In this document: one piece after another, positions 13,001 through 22,847 of the stretch | Position numbering within the stretch: position 1 is the first letter of the stretch | How the letters are laid out: every line of letters begins with the position of its first letter | Source: Turritopsis dohrnii | Lineage: Eukaryota; Cnidaria; Hydrozoa; Anthoathecata; Oceaniidae | DNA length: 64,000 nucleotides | Direction of reading: 5' to 3' | Assembly: GCA_027922465.2 (NCBI GenBank) | Contig: BQMF02000208.1 | Location: 620,001 to 684,000, forward strand | The notes under the pieces: generated by a model | The model's input: only the letters and a program-made list of their open reading frames with translations | Databases searched by the model: none | Told to the model about the DNA's origin: nothing | Made by a program: the position numbers and the translations under genes

Positions 13001-13157
13001 TCCCGTATGAAATTAGATATTGAAGTGAGCACAAAACAAGACAGCCGAGGAGAAGAGTCAAACTCTCTGTTTGCTTGCTTGAATAAAAAAAACATACTTT
13101 TGACAAAAATCAAGTAGGTCGGACGGACAAGGTTGACCTACGCTGTATCCGCCACTG
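10090..13157. mobile_element. Candidate 3.07-kb terminal-inverted-repeat DNA transposon
   Basis: The left end reads CAGAGGCGGATACAGC and the right end, reversed, CAGTGGCGGATACAGC. The same 5 bases, ATCAA, lie outside each end (10085-10089 and 13158-13162). This CAG.GGCGGAT style of end is seen in P- and hAT-type elements, but those families usually give 7-8 bp duplications, so the superfamily is not settled. Just inside the left end is a GC-rich block (10115-10250) with self-complementary phrases ('gcgaagccccgg', 'ggggggtgctgtaaacccccc'). The interior has several open stretches of 70-125 codons, mostly on the - strand, none of which I recognise as a transposase. Confidence 0.4.
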
Positions 13158-14082
13158 ATCAATACATCTTTGTTGAACATCAATACTTCTTTTATTATAT
13201 ATTGAACATAAAATAAGAAGCACATGCAGATACTTTATTCAACCTCAAACAACAAGAAAACAGGAATAGTGAAGTCAAAATTAATGAAAATGAAGCGATT
13301 GAAAAGAACGTCGTGGTTGGTTTAAATCTAGGCGTACAGGTCGTTGGTGGTAAAACTTTATCAGTGCTACAACCCAAAAGAATTCTGAAAAAAGAAGTTT
13401 CGAATGAAAATTTAAATTTATGTATGATATCTCGAACGCTTTTTTTTTTTTTTTTTTAAAAATGTCTTGCAAATTTGTTGTCAATGGCGACCTAAATTGC
13501 TACATTAAAACAACGTTTAACCACTGATTTGATTAAATCTGTTATTCTAACAGCAGGAGGTGGTAAAACGGTGGAGGCAATACAATCCTTCATTATCCAA
13601 AATATCTTAAGACCGATGTCCAGTTCAGCTTGGCGCACAAATTTTCTTTACTTGATAGTATAAAGCAAGGTTACTCCCACGAAATTCCCTGACGATAAAA
13701 AACATATTGACCAATCAGACCAAGTTTTCACTTGGGAGGTTGGTGCACGCCATTGAGTGTACATTGGTCTTTGATCAGAAAAAATTAAGATTTTAGATTA
13801 TTAAAGATTTTGGATCTTCAAACGTCTCAGTGAAAACAGCTTTAGCGATTTCAGAAAGAACAAGGCAAATATTGTTTTTAAACTCGATTACTCAAACAGA
13901 TCGGGAGATCTAAAATTGTTAGCTGAACTATTTGGAATATTCAATTTCTCTCTAGATCAGATTTATGCCTCTATGACAACCATGGTTTTTATCAGGTAGC
14001 AAACTTTGACAAGAAGTATCCAATAACTTCAATTGACTCCTTTTTTAAAATGAGACAGTGGTAGTAGTAGAGGAGCAACCTC

Positions 14083-14147
14083 GTACCCAGGGTTTTTTTG
14101 CCTTCTGTATATCGAAAAGGCAAGAAACTCTGGGTACGAGGTTGAGT
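14083..14147. repeat. Hairpin-forming mini inverted repeat (CCTCGTACCCAG family)
   Basis: The arms 'aacctcgtacccagggttt' and 'aaactctgggtacgaggtt' are near-perfect reverse complements, and the match continues into 'tgcctt'/'aaggca', leaving a loop of only about 10-15 bases. A related, more decayed copy with arms 'aacctcgaacccaggg' and 'tcggttcgaggttt' lies at about 22128-22190. The structure suggests a very short MITE-like element. Confidence 0.55.
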
Positions 14148-14819
14148 AGAGGAGGACAGTAGGTGGTGCACGGGCTTTAGATTGCAATGCCCTTTTGATC
14201 TTTCTAGATGGCTTAGATGTGGTTAAATTGATATCATTTGTTGTCGGGATGTCAGTTCAGAATATTTTATTGATGTATCAAAATCTCTTTGTACTTTCTA
14301 TTCTTAAGGGGAGTGATGTGAAGATGTTTGTTGAAATTACATCGTCGTCCTTGCTTTAGGTTTAATCCGATTAGGAAAACCAAGGAATTGAGAGAAAATA
14401 CGATTTGCAGATGCATCAGCAATATTCTTGAGTATCACAAAACTTCTACTCAACCTTTTTAAAAAAGTGTTGGATTGGAATTAAGATAAATTTCTCGAAG
14501 TTAGGAAGTATTTTGTGTATATACTTATAATACAAAGAGTCGGTACTTGGAAAGAAGCCTGGGTAATGCCTAAGAATATGCAGAAAGAAGAATTCTTTTT
14601 CATTCAATAGACATTTTCATAAATTACGTCATTCAAGCATCGCCTCGTCTCTAAGTTTATGGATTATTACATACTTAACTTTAATAAAAGAATTTCGTGA
14701 CAACTTTTTCCCTGACGTTTCGTTTCTCTTTGTAAACAGCGCAGACGTCATTAATATTCAGTTTGAAAACGAGACGTTGCTTGTTGTGACGTATTTCATG
14801 AAAAGGTCTATTCTGAAAA

Positions 14820-15065
14820 TTTCATGTTTGAGACTGTAAGAAGTCACGAGGAATCAGATCCTAAAACCTGGCTTCAAAATAATCATAAAATCTTTTAATT
14901 CATTTCTGGTTGGTTGTTACGATCATGGAAGCCAATGGAAACATATATTTTTAACAGCACCTGAGGCAGTTTCAAAACTGCTTTTGTAAAAATTTCAATA
15001 AACCGAGGCGAGGTTTGTTTGGATAGATTTATAAAAGTTGTAAGTCCTATTCCCTTTTAATACGT
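14820..15065 (+). repeat. Dispersed repeat, copy 1 of 2
   Basis: This block matches 49763-50015 in the same orientation. Shared phrases include 'cacgaggaatc', 'cgatcatggaag', 'gttgactgaagcgag'-like and 'ttataagtcc'. The two copies are diverged and separated by 35 kb. No coding potential is seen. It is likely an old transposon fragment of unknown class. Confidence 0.5.
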
Positions 15066-15485
15066 CCATGCTATATCCATTTCAGTTTTTGTCACATAAT
15101 ATTTGAACAAAAAAGCCACAGATGGAGAAGGATTTGGACCTACTGAAAAACTAAAGCTGTCTTACTGAAACTTTGTTCCACCAGATCTCAGTAATGTGAA
15201 TTTTTTTTTCACTCTGCTAGTTGTCCAACAGATGAAATGCTGAGCATATAATAGGTATAATTTAACAAGAGATTATTTCTGCATAAACATGTGGATACAC
15301 TAGAAATATATCCCCGTTCAGCTTTTTAATCGGATCTTCACCAGAAACATATAACACAGGGTTGCCTGCGTACTTGATGATTAATGCAATGATGAAATAC
15401 GCTCTTTTTATCATTTACTTAAAAAAAAACGGGACCAAGAATGGAATCCTGTGGAACTACACGACATACATACGACTCGTTAAAT

Positions 15486-16312
15486 AATGTTCCATTATAA
15501 TCAATCTGGCGTCGTTAAATAAATTACTCTCAAACCAAGCAAGTTCGCTTCCGAAGATTCCATACGATGACAATTTCGTAAGCAATGAGAACGGCTGATG
15601 GTGTCAAAAGCTTTGGCAAGATCAAGAAATATAACACTGGTGAGAAGTCCTGAATCCATGGTTTTACAATAATCGTCTACAAGCAGTGTTACTGCTAATT
15701 CGGTTGATCTCAGATTTCTGACCCTAAATTGATGCTTAGATGAAAGATTGTGAGTTTTCAAGAACTCGTCAGCTGACGGTGAACAGTGGCCTGATACACC
15801 TGATTTGAAAATGAATGTTGTTTCGGATATTTTCCATATAGCTGGAAATATCACTCAATACCAACGAACGATTGATTATGAAACACAACGGCAGCATCTT
15901 TCAACAGGCTGGGTGTCAAGTTGTCAAGGCCCCATGATTTGTTACGTTTCAGTCTGGACAGCTATTTTTCGACTTCTTTAGAGGAAACTGATTTGATGGA
16001 AAACTTCTTGGTAGTTTGGAGCACGACTTCCGTATTAAATTGATAAGAGTTTAAGACAATTTGCTCAATGAATTATGTACTATTGTACTGAAAATCTATC
16101 CAAACTCATTCGATATGATTTTTGCGTCTTGTGTAAATTATAGTAAACTTATCAAGCACAAGTTTTTTCAGGTGAATTTCCTGGCTAGTCCTTTGTTGTC
16201 ATCATGTATTTGAAACAATTGGTTATGATTTTCGCCTTGTGACATGGCGATTAATCTTGCTGTAAAATCTTGCTGTAAAATGACATCTGAATAGAGGTTA
16301 GCCAGTTCTTTA
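15486..16312 (-). pseudogene. LINE reverse-transcriptase fragment
   Basis: The - strand frame ending at 15501 reads like the fingers/palm of a non-LTR retrotransposon RT: QFRVRNLRSTELAVTLL and then VIFLDLAKAFDTI, the conserved region with the first catalytic aspartate. Upstream on the - strand (about 15860-15960), another frame reads NKSWGLDNLTPSLLKDAA, the expected preceding motif, so the copy has frameshifts. The FADD active-site part is absent. The copy is interrupted at 16313-16318 by insertion of the DNA transposon at 16319. The sequence resuming at 19724 may be the continuation of the same LINE, but I could not recognise it with confidence. Confidence 0.65.
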
Positions 16313-16318
16313 GAGACC
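16313..16318 (+). repeat. Left 6-bp target-site duplication (GAGACC)
   Basis: GAGACC directly precedes the left end (TACCGTGG) of the transposon. The identical hexamer follows the right end at 19718-19723. A perfect duplication suggests a fairly recent insertion. Confidence 0.85.
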
Positions 16319-16439
16319 TACCGTGGCTCATTAGTGACATTTTATTCCATCAACTACACTTTATTATTGAGTTCACATTATCACGTTCTATCTGCCTATG
16401 TCACTATTTAATCCTTCCATTACAAGAAAATATTTACTT

Positions 16440-16965
16440 AAATTATCACGTCCTTTTGAGTTAACTGTCCATTTCGTATATTATCGCGCCTTTCCCGAAC
16501 TAATTGTCCATTACGTAACTATTAACGTGCCTTTCCCGAACAAACTGGCCACTGTGTAATCATTATCGCGCCTTTCCCGAACTAACTGGCCATTATATTA
16601 TCTTGACATCGCTCCCAAATTAACTGTCCATTTCTTAAGAATTATCACGCCTTTTTAAACTAACTGTCCATTTCGTATATTATCGCGCCTTTCCCGAATT
16701 AACTGTCCATTACGTAATAATTAACGCGCCTTTCCCGAATTAACTGTCCATTACGCAATTATTAACGCGCCTTTCCCGAACTAACTGGCCATTTCGTTTA
16801 TTATCGCGCCTTTCCCGAACTAACTGGCCATTATGTAATTATTATCGCGCCTTTTCCCGAACTAACTGTCCACTATATAATCATTAACGCGCCTTTCCCG
16901 AACTAGCTGTCTATTACGTAATTATTAACGCGCCTTTCTGGAACAAATCGCTGATGGCGGGAAAA
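16440..16965 (+). repeat. Left subterminal tandem array
   Basis: About ten units of roughly 40-50 bp, each containing 'cgcctttcccgaactaact' then 'gtccattacgtaattatta' with small changes (ggcc for gtcc, tatcg for taacg). The array ends near 16940 at the start of unique sequence. The mirror-image array lies at 19025-19570. Such paired internal arrays are plausible binding sites for the transposase, a role that is inferred. Confidence 0.8.
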
Positions 16966-17761
16966 TCAGCGCTTGAAAAGATGGAAAGATGGCAGCGAGA
17001 AGTGTCGGAAAAATGAGTCAATTAATTTGTTTCTGGAACTGCGTGTGACTTGTGCAAAGTTAAAAGCGATATCATAATTACGAAATAATCAAAAACACCT
17101 AAAGCAACCAATTTTCATCAACTACGAGGAAAACAAAGAGTTTAATGAAACTTTAACTCCAAAACAACAAGTGAAGTGATGAAAAATGATAACTCCGGCT
17201 ACTAGTTGTAAGGTCTTTCTACATGACTTTTAAGTCTATCATAATATTAAAACACAAATTCTTGTTTCAAATCATTAATGTTCGGTTCTCTATCAATATT
17301 TTTTAAATTTTTCAAACTTTAACAAACATAATAGCTCAACATTTTTGTATTTATTTTTTTTGACAATTTTCAACCAAAGGTTCAGCATGTTTACTTATGT
17401 ATGAATAGATAATTAAACATAGACTCCTTAGCCAAATAAATGTTTCATTCATTCATAACGAAGATCTATGTTTTGAAACTAGTTGTGAAGTGGTGATCAT
17501 ATTATTACAGCTTATTGTGAGGAGAAATTCTCAGTTAGATATACTGTAATGTCACCAAACATCTTGTTCAAACATACGAAACTATGACTTTGTTAGAAAA
17601 AAACCCATTGCAGTTAAAAAGGATAGTGTAATTCTTATAAAATGAATTCCTAAGAACTATACAAAATTATCTATTTCTTGAATCAATGCCATAAATAAAT
17701 CTTTGGCGCCCTTTGGATTTTTCGGAAAGGCTAAATTATTTCTTGTCATCAATCACTTGCA

Positions 17762-18829
17762 TTATAATTCATTCATTTCTGGCGTACATGGCAGCGCATT
17801 TGGATCTTCTATCATTTGTAATGCAATGTTCAGGTCTCTGTTGTTCAAAGCGTAACCACATTCCGGTACATTAGTCACTCTGGGGGAAAAATATAAGATA
17901 TATGGGCGCCCCGATGGAGCGTCAGAATTTCTAACTTTTCTTATCCTATGATTGTTCCATAGTAAAACTGTATCGTCAAGTTCATTCTGCAGAATAGGCA
18001 TGAAGCAAAACCTTGCACATTCAACGTGAAATGAAACGTCTGGATCATAAATTCCCAAATCAACTAAATCTTTAAACATATTTATCCACCATCCTGAACA
18101 ATTACGTTTGAATAAAGACCACCATGATTCAATCCTTTGGTTACCAGTTGAAGTACCAAACAAAAAACTTAAGTGTCCTGCCATTTGATCTGTTCCATAT
18201 CGTCGCAGATATCGCTGTACACCAGCAATAATAATGTTTTCTGACCCTCTATCAGTTCGAACGCACCTTGGAACAATATTTTGCTGTCCAATACATCGCA
18301 AATAACAGAATGCTACTACCGTTGGGTCATTGTTAGTTTTACAAACACGAAGCCATAACACTCTACGACTGTAACCATCTATGGCACCATGTATGGCAAA
18401 TCCAAATGGTTTCAATTTATCATAGCCATCCAGGTGCCACAGATAGTTTGGCCCTCTAGCAAAGTATTTTCGTCGCACTAATCGTCTAGCTGTTCTCATC
18501 GATACCCCATCTGGATCTGAAGCCTTAATAGCTATTCTTACAGTTTCACGATCAACAGTATACCCTATACTTCTTATCTTTTGGTGCATGTTACGATAGC
18601 CAAAGTATCGCCCAGCTCCATTTATTATCTCATTACTCACTTCAATCAAAATATCGTTAATACAGCTTTTTTCCTTTCTTCGGTACAACTTCTGCTGTCG
18701 CAATATTCTGTGTAACTGACGTTTACATATCTTTATTTCATACAGTTCTTGCAGGGTGCATAAAATCTCATTGTAGCTGTAATCCAAATGAAAATAACGA
18801 GAAATAATGTCTTCTCTTGAATCTCCCAT
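17762..18829 (-). CDS. DDE/rve-type transposase of the IS3EU-like element
   Basis: An intact 355-codon frame, the only gene of the element. The N-terminal 60 residues resemble a helix-turn-helix region rich in Arg/Lys (KRQLHRILRQQKLYRRK). The catalytic core follows: aspartate 134 in WHLDGYDKLKPFGF, aspartate 193 in VRTDRGSENI, and glutamate 234 in NQRIESWWSLF, a D-D-E triad in an integrase-core fold. This 'integrase core domain' family, with GPNYLWH.DGYDK and N.RIE.WW signatures, is widespread in animal genomes. The enzyme cuts and joins DNA in the nucleus to move the element. The frame has no stops or frameshifts, all three catalytic residues are present and the target duplication is perfect, so the element may be recently active. 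The start is the first ATG of the frame. No introns are needed. Its position between two mirror arrays fits autonomous mobility. Confidence 0.85.
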   Translation of the reverse strand: MGDSREDIISRYFHLDYSYNEILCTLQELYEIKICKRQLHRILRQQKLYRRKEKSCINDILIEVSNEIINGAGRYFGYRNMHQKIRSIGYTVDRETVRIAIKASDPDGVSMRTARRLVRRKYFARGPNYLWHLDGYDKLKPFGFAIHGAIDGYSRRVLWLRVCKTNNDPTVVAFCYLRCIGQQNIVPRCVRTDRGSENIIIAGVQRYLRRYGTDQMAGHLSFLFGTSTGNQRIESWWSLFKRNCSGWWINMFKDLVDLGIYDPDVSFHVECARFCFMPILQNELDDTVLLWNNHRIRKVRNSDAPSGRPYILYFSPRVTNVPECGYALNNRDLNIALQMIEDPNALPCTPEMNEL

Positions 18830-19024
18830 ATATCCTTATATCTATATATCACTCATACTGCACTCTCTCTTCTAAGCCCCACCACTTCAATACAAAATAG
18901 GAAACGAGTCTAATACCATTTATCTTCCTGTAAGCACTACCGCTTTGCTGTGATTGTGGATTACTGAACATTGCTGATGAAATTCCACAGACATGTGAAT
19001 TAAAGTAAACATTTAATTACGGTA

Positions 19025-19570
19025 GAGTTGTTTCGGGAAAGGCACGTTAATGATTACGTAATGGACAGTTAGTTCGGGAAAAGCACGTTAGTGCACGAAA
19101 TGGGCAGTTAATTCGAGAAAGGCGCGATAATGATTACATAGTGGACAGTTAGTTTGGGAAAGGCGCGTTAATAATTACGTAATGGACAGTTAGTTCGGGA
19201 AAGGCGCGTTAATTATTACGTAATGGACAGTTAGTTCGGGAAAGGCGCGATAATTATTACGTAATGGACAGTTAGTTCGGGAAAGGCGCGATAATATACG
19301 AAATGGACAGTTAGTTTAAAAAGGCGTGATAATTCTTAAGAAATGGACAGTTAATTTGGGAGCGATGTCAAGATAATATAATGGCCAGTTAGTTCGGGAA
19401 AGGCGCGATAATGATTACACAGTGGCCAGTTTTTTCGGGAAAGGCACGTTAATAGTTACGTAATAGACAGTTAGTTCGGGAAAAGCGCGTTAATGATTAC
19501 ATAAGGGACAGTTAGTTCGGGAAAAGCATGATAATAAACGAAATGGACAGTTAACTCAAAAGGACGTGAT
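19025..19570 (-). repeat. Right subterminal tandem array
   Basis: Reverse-complement counterpart of the left array: units containing 'ttagttcgggaaaggcgcg' and 'acgtaatggacagttagtt'. One variant unit ('ggagcgatgtcaagataat', about 19357) has a match in the left array near 16600 ('atcttgacatcgctccc'), so individual units, not only the consensus, are mirrored. This indicates the two arms were homogenised or copied from each other. Confidence 0.8.
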
Positions 19571-19717
19571 AATTTAAGTAAATATTTTCTAATGGGGTCG
19601 ATATTTTTTTGATCGAGAAAGGTGACATAGGCAGATAAAATGTCATAATGTTAACTCAATAATAAATTGTATTTGATGGAATAAAATTGATCTAGATGTC
19701 ACTAATGGGCCACGGTA

Positions 19718-19723
19718 GAGACC
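19718..19723 (+). repeat. Right 6-bp target-site duplication (GAGACC)
   Basis: Perfect copy of 16313-16318, immediately after the right end ...CCACGGTA. Confidence 0.85.
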
Positions 19724-19930
19724 AGTCTTAAGAGTAACCTTTTTGTTAATTTCCCGTTGTTTGAATAGATACAAAAAATCTGAAATTTGACTATTATATC
19801 TTCCAGGTGTTCACATTTATTTGCACAAGGGTGTATCTAGCATTTCTACTCACTTGTGATTTTGTTGGAAATATTTTTTTAAAGAGATTTCCAAAGCATA
19901 TCTGAATTATCGACGTTTGTAGTTTTGTCT

Positions 19931-20718
19931 CCCAGTGGGCACACGTCGTCCTATGGACGTCCCGAGGACGGGAGATTTACGTCCCTTCGTCCCGGTCCAC
20001 AGAGGACGTCCATAGGACGTCCACATTTGGACCAAAAAAGTGACGGACGTCCGGTAGACGTCCCATGACGTCTCATTTGGACCTGCGTCAGATCGACTTT
20101 TTTGTAAAAGCATGAAACTAGGCGCCAATAGTACGTACAAACAGGGGGTTTGAAGTCAAAATCGCAAATGGTTAAACCCAGTAATCGGCTCGAAAGTCTA
20201 AAACTTAATTCATTTTAAGTGAGAAGTGAGAATTGTAAATTTCAATTGTTTTCTTGCAACAAAAAACAATACTTAATTTCATACAAGTTTCGTCGTCATT
20301 GGACAATTTAGCAAACACCCTATCAATCTCGTCTCTCATTTTTCCGTATAAAGTTACAACAATAGTGATTCATATTTTTCGACACTAATGAAAAATGCTA
20401 ATTCACGAGACCATAAAAATAATGGGACAGGAATTTTAGAATCTTAAATTTAATTATCTACGTCTGATACAAGTCCACGCGTTGCTTCCATAAGACGCCA
20501 TCTAGACGTCTGATGGACGTCCTTGTGAGTCTAAAGGTCGTCCTAAGAACGTCCTATGGACGTCCCTTTTGGACGAAATTTGACGTCCCACTTGGACGGA
20601 CGGGTTTGAATACATTTTGCACGTCCCCAGGACGTCCATAAGACGTCTAGTTTGGACGTCCCACCGTCCATTTTGGACCTCTATGGGACGTCCCGCGGAC
20701 GTTTTTGTGCCCACTGGG
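19931..20718. mobile_element. GGACGTCC-rich non-autonomous inverted-repeat element
   Basis: Ends are inverted copies of CCCAGTGGGCAC. Inside each end are many short units built around the palindrome GGACGTCC ('tggacgtcc', 'aggacgtcc'), at 19945-20080 and 20500-20705. Between them is AT-rich unique sequence (about 20110-20470). I could not find an identical target duplication outside the ends, so the superfamily is open. No transposase is encoded. Confidence 0.6.
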
Positions 20719-22847
20719 CTTGCTGACTTGTTCCAATTATTTACTTTACATCTTTTATAATTCAGGTGACCGTTATCTCGTTTTGTGTTATTGTCCATAG
20801 AATTCATCTTTTGCCTCAAGGACGAAGTTAGCCACGGACAAACTTTACTCGATATGCGTTTGATAATAAATGGTAAATGTAGCACTGATACCCTTGCTGA
20901 AGGCAACGGTTCAGGATTCAATGGTTCTAGCAATGTAAACGTTAAAACAGTCAGAATCTGATAAATCCTGTCTTACTTTGTTGATATCTTAATTTTTGTA
21001 ATTTCTTACTGAATTTACTATATTTTTCTATTCTAAGGTCTAGGCCAAGGACGAGATATTCAACGTTTTGAATATGTATCGCACAGCGTATTAATCAACA
21101 GTCAATCGCAAATCCAAAATTACAAAATTTTATTGTTCGTGAAACAATGTATAGCTGCTACAAAAATTGGGATGTTCAAATTGTCATTTTCAGTTAGTCA
21201 AACTATGGAAAGTCGTCATATTATTATAGGAGTTTGAATAATAAACACGTTTTCCCTTGTTGTCAAAATAGATCTGTAATATTTTATTTAATGTCTTTAA
21301 TAAGCTTTGTAATCTCTTCGATCACTATTTGCTGCCTTGTAAAATACTCGCCACTAGAAGGTCAGATCTATGTATAGGCTGTGGGGAAGTCGACTTTCTA
21401 TTTCTTTTGAAGGTCTTACTGATTTTCAATTTTCCAGTGTCATAAGTGTCATAAGTGGGACTCTCTATAATTCAACTTTCCATTTCTCAAACTTTCCATA
21501 ATTCGAACTAAATCAATGGGTCTCTTCAAACTAAAACCTAGCAGTATCACTCTCTACAACTCAAACTCTCAATGATTCGAACGATTTTGTTCTCTACGTC
21601 GAGGTTCGAGTTAGGGAAAGTCTACCGCATTTTCATACTTTTACTTTCCTTCAACCCACAAGTCACGTGACTGATGATCATTAGTCATCTTTATTTTTAA
21701 ACCATAATTTTTATGATTACTATTTGTTCCACAACATTTCATATTTCGTTTCCGTATTGTAATAATTATTAGGTATATGCTTTCATAAGCGAACTTTTTA
21801 GAGCTGATTCTAATGAAGTTATGTAGTTGAATAAGCTGGTCTTTTTCAGTTTGTTTTGTGAAGCATCGCGTCCTTGCTCCGTGAAATAATAACGCTTGAT
21901 GAAGAAGATATGTGTGTACCAAAGACTGTTAAATGATACGAGGGATTTTTGTACATGTACATGTGGTGTGAGAAGGACACGTAAAACAAAATAACACGAA
22001 AAATACGCAATCATCAAAATTATTATTACTTCCTACGTATGGAAAACGTTTTGCAGATACCATCAAAATAAAAAGATTAAGTTTCCTCTTCTTAATTTTA
22101 ATGAGGAAAAGTAATTAAAGGGTCTAACCTCGAACCCAGGGCTTTTCGCCTTATCTCCCCACCCGCAGGATGATCTCGGTTCGAGGTTTTTGTGTTACAG
22201 ATATAACATGTAAAGTGTTTTTTCTAGAAAAAGTAATTATTGATGTAGCGATGTGTTTACACTTTAACCAAATAATCGTGCCTACCATATCATATGGAGT
22301 TGCTGCATAAGTATTTCTATGAGCGATTGTTATTGCATTAATAAGGAAATAGAAACGTGTTTGCGTGTCAAAGCCCTCTTGTCTCTTTCTGAAAATTATT
22401 TTAGTTCTTGTACACATAAACTTCGAATACATGAAATGCTAAATAAAACTTAGCTGGATGTCATATTGAGTTGCGAACGAACTTATTGATTGTGAGATTC
22501 GAAAAACGTTGCAATTGTGTAATTAATAGAAATAAGATTCTCTGAATGTATACCATTTTCTAAAAATATTACTTTTATATAAGATAATATAAAAATATAT
22601 TTATATTTTGTTTCTGTACTAAACCCGTTTAAACTTCCCTCTATAAGATATTAGGTTCATGCGCTCACGTTGGCAAAGGTCTTATCAATGAATCATTTGT
22701 TTCAAATGACATGAAGTAATTGCAAACTGATTATCTGTTGTCACATTTTGATTATGTTTCATTTCTGTGAAGTTTCGAATGTGGCTGGTCAACGATCTGT
22801 TCATGTTTATAATCCTTACAAAATTAAGAGGAAATACGCGCGACAAA
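20719..22847. other. Gene-free stretch upstream of the alpha2delta-like gene
   Basis: No coding region is supported. It holds a short pogo-like remnant at about 21453-21628 (ends with 'gggactctctataattcaac' and, reversed, 'tgcggtagactttccctaac') and a decayed hairpin element at 22128-22190. The promoter and 5' untranslated part of the next gene must lie here or further upstream, but I see no clear core-promoter motif. Confidence 0.35.

Larger units (their letters stand above)
13163..15480. other. Gene-free stretch with small repeats
   Basis: No gene is supported. It contains a T-run near 13440-13457, the hairpin element at about 14083-14147 and one copy of a dispersed repeat (about 14820-15060). 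Confidence 0.35.
16319..19717 (-). mobile_element. Near-intact IS3EU-like DNA transposon
   Basis: Inverted ends TACCGTGGCTCATTAGTGAC (left) and TACCGTGGCCCATTAGTGAC (right, reversed) are followed by further matching sequence ('tttattccatcaa.tac', 'tctgcctatgtcac'). The 6-bp duplication GAGACC flanks the element. TAC...GTA ends with 6-bp duplications fit what is known of the IS3EU superfamily. The superfamily name is my inference; the ends, duplication and enzyme are seen directly. Arrays of about 45-50 bp repeats lie just inside each end, in opposite orientation. The single gene is an intact transposase on the - strand. The element sits inside a LINE remnant. Confidence 0.8.

Noticed and set aside
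16440..16965. Regular repeats with spacers that resemble a CRISPR array
   Set aside because: The units differ from one another, have no constant repeat/variable spacer pattern, are mirrored at 19025-19570 and lie inside a eukaryotic transposon.
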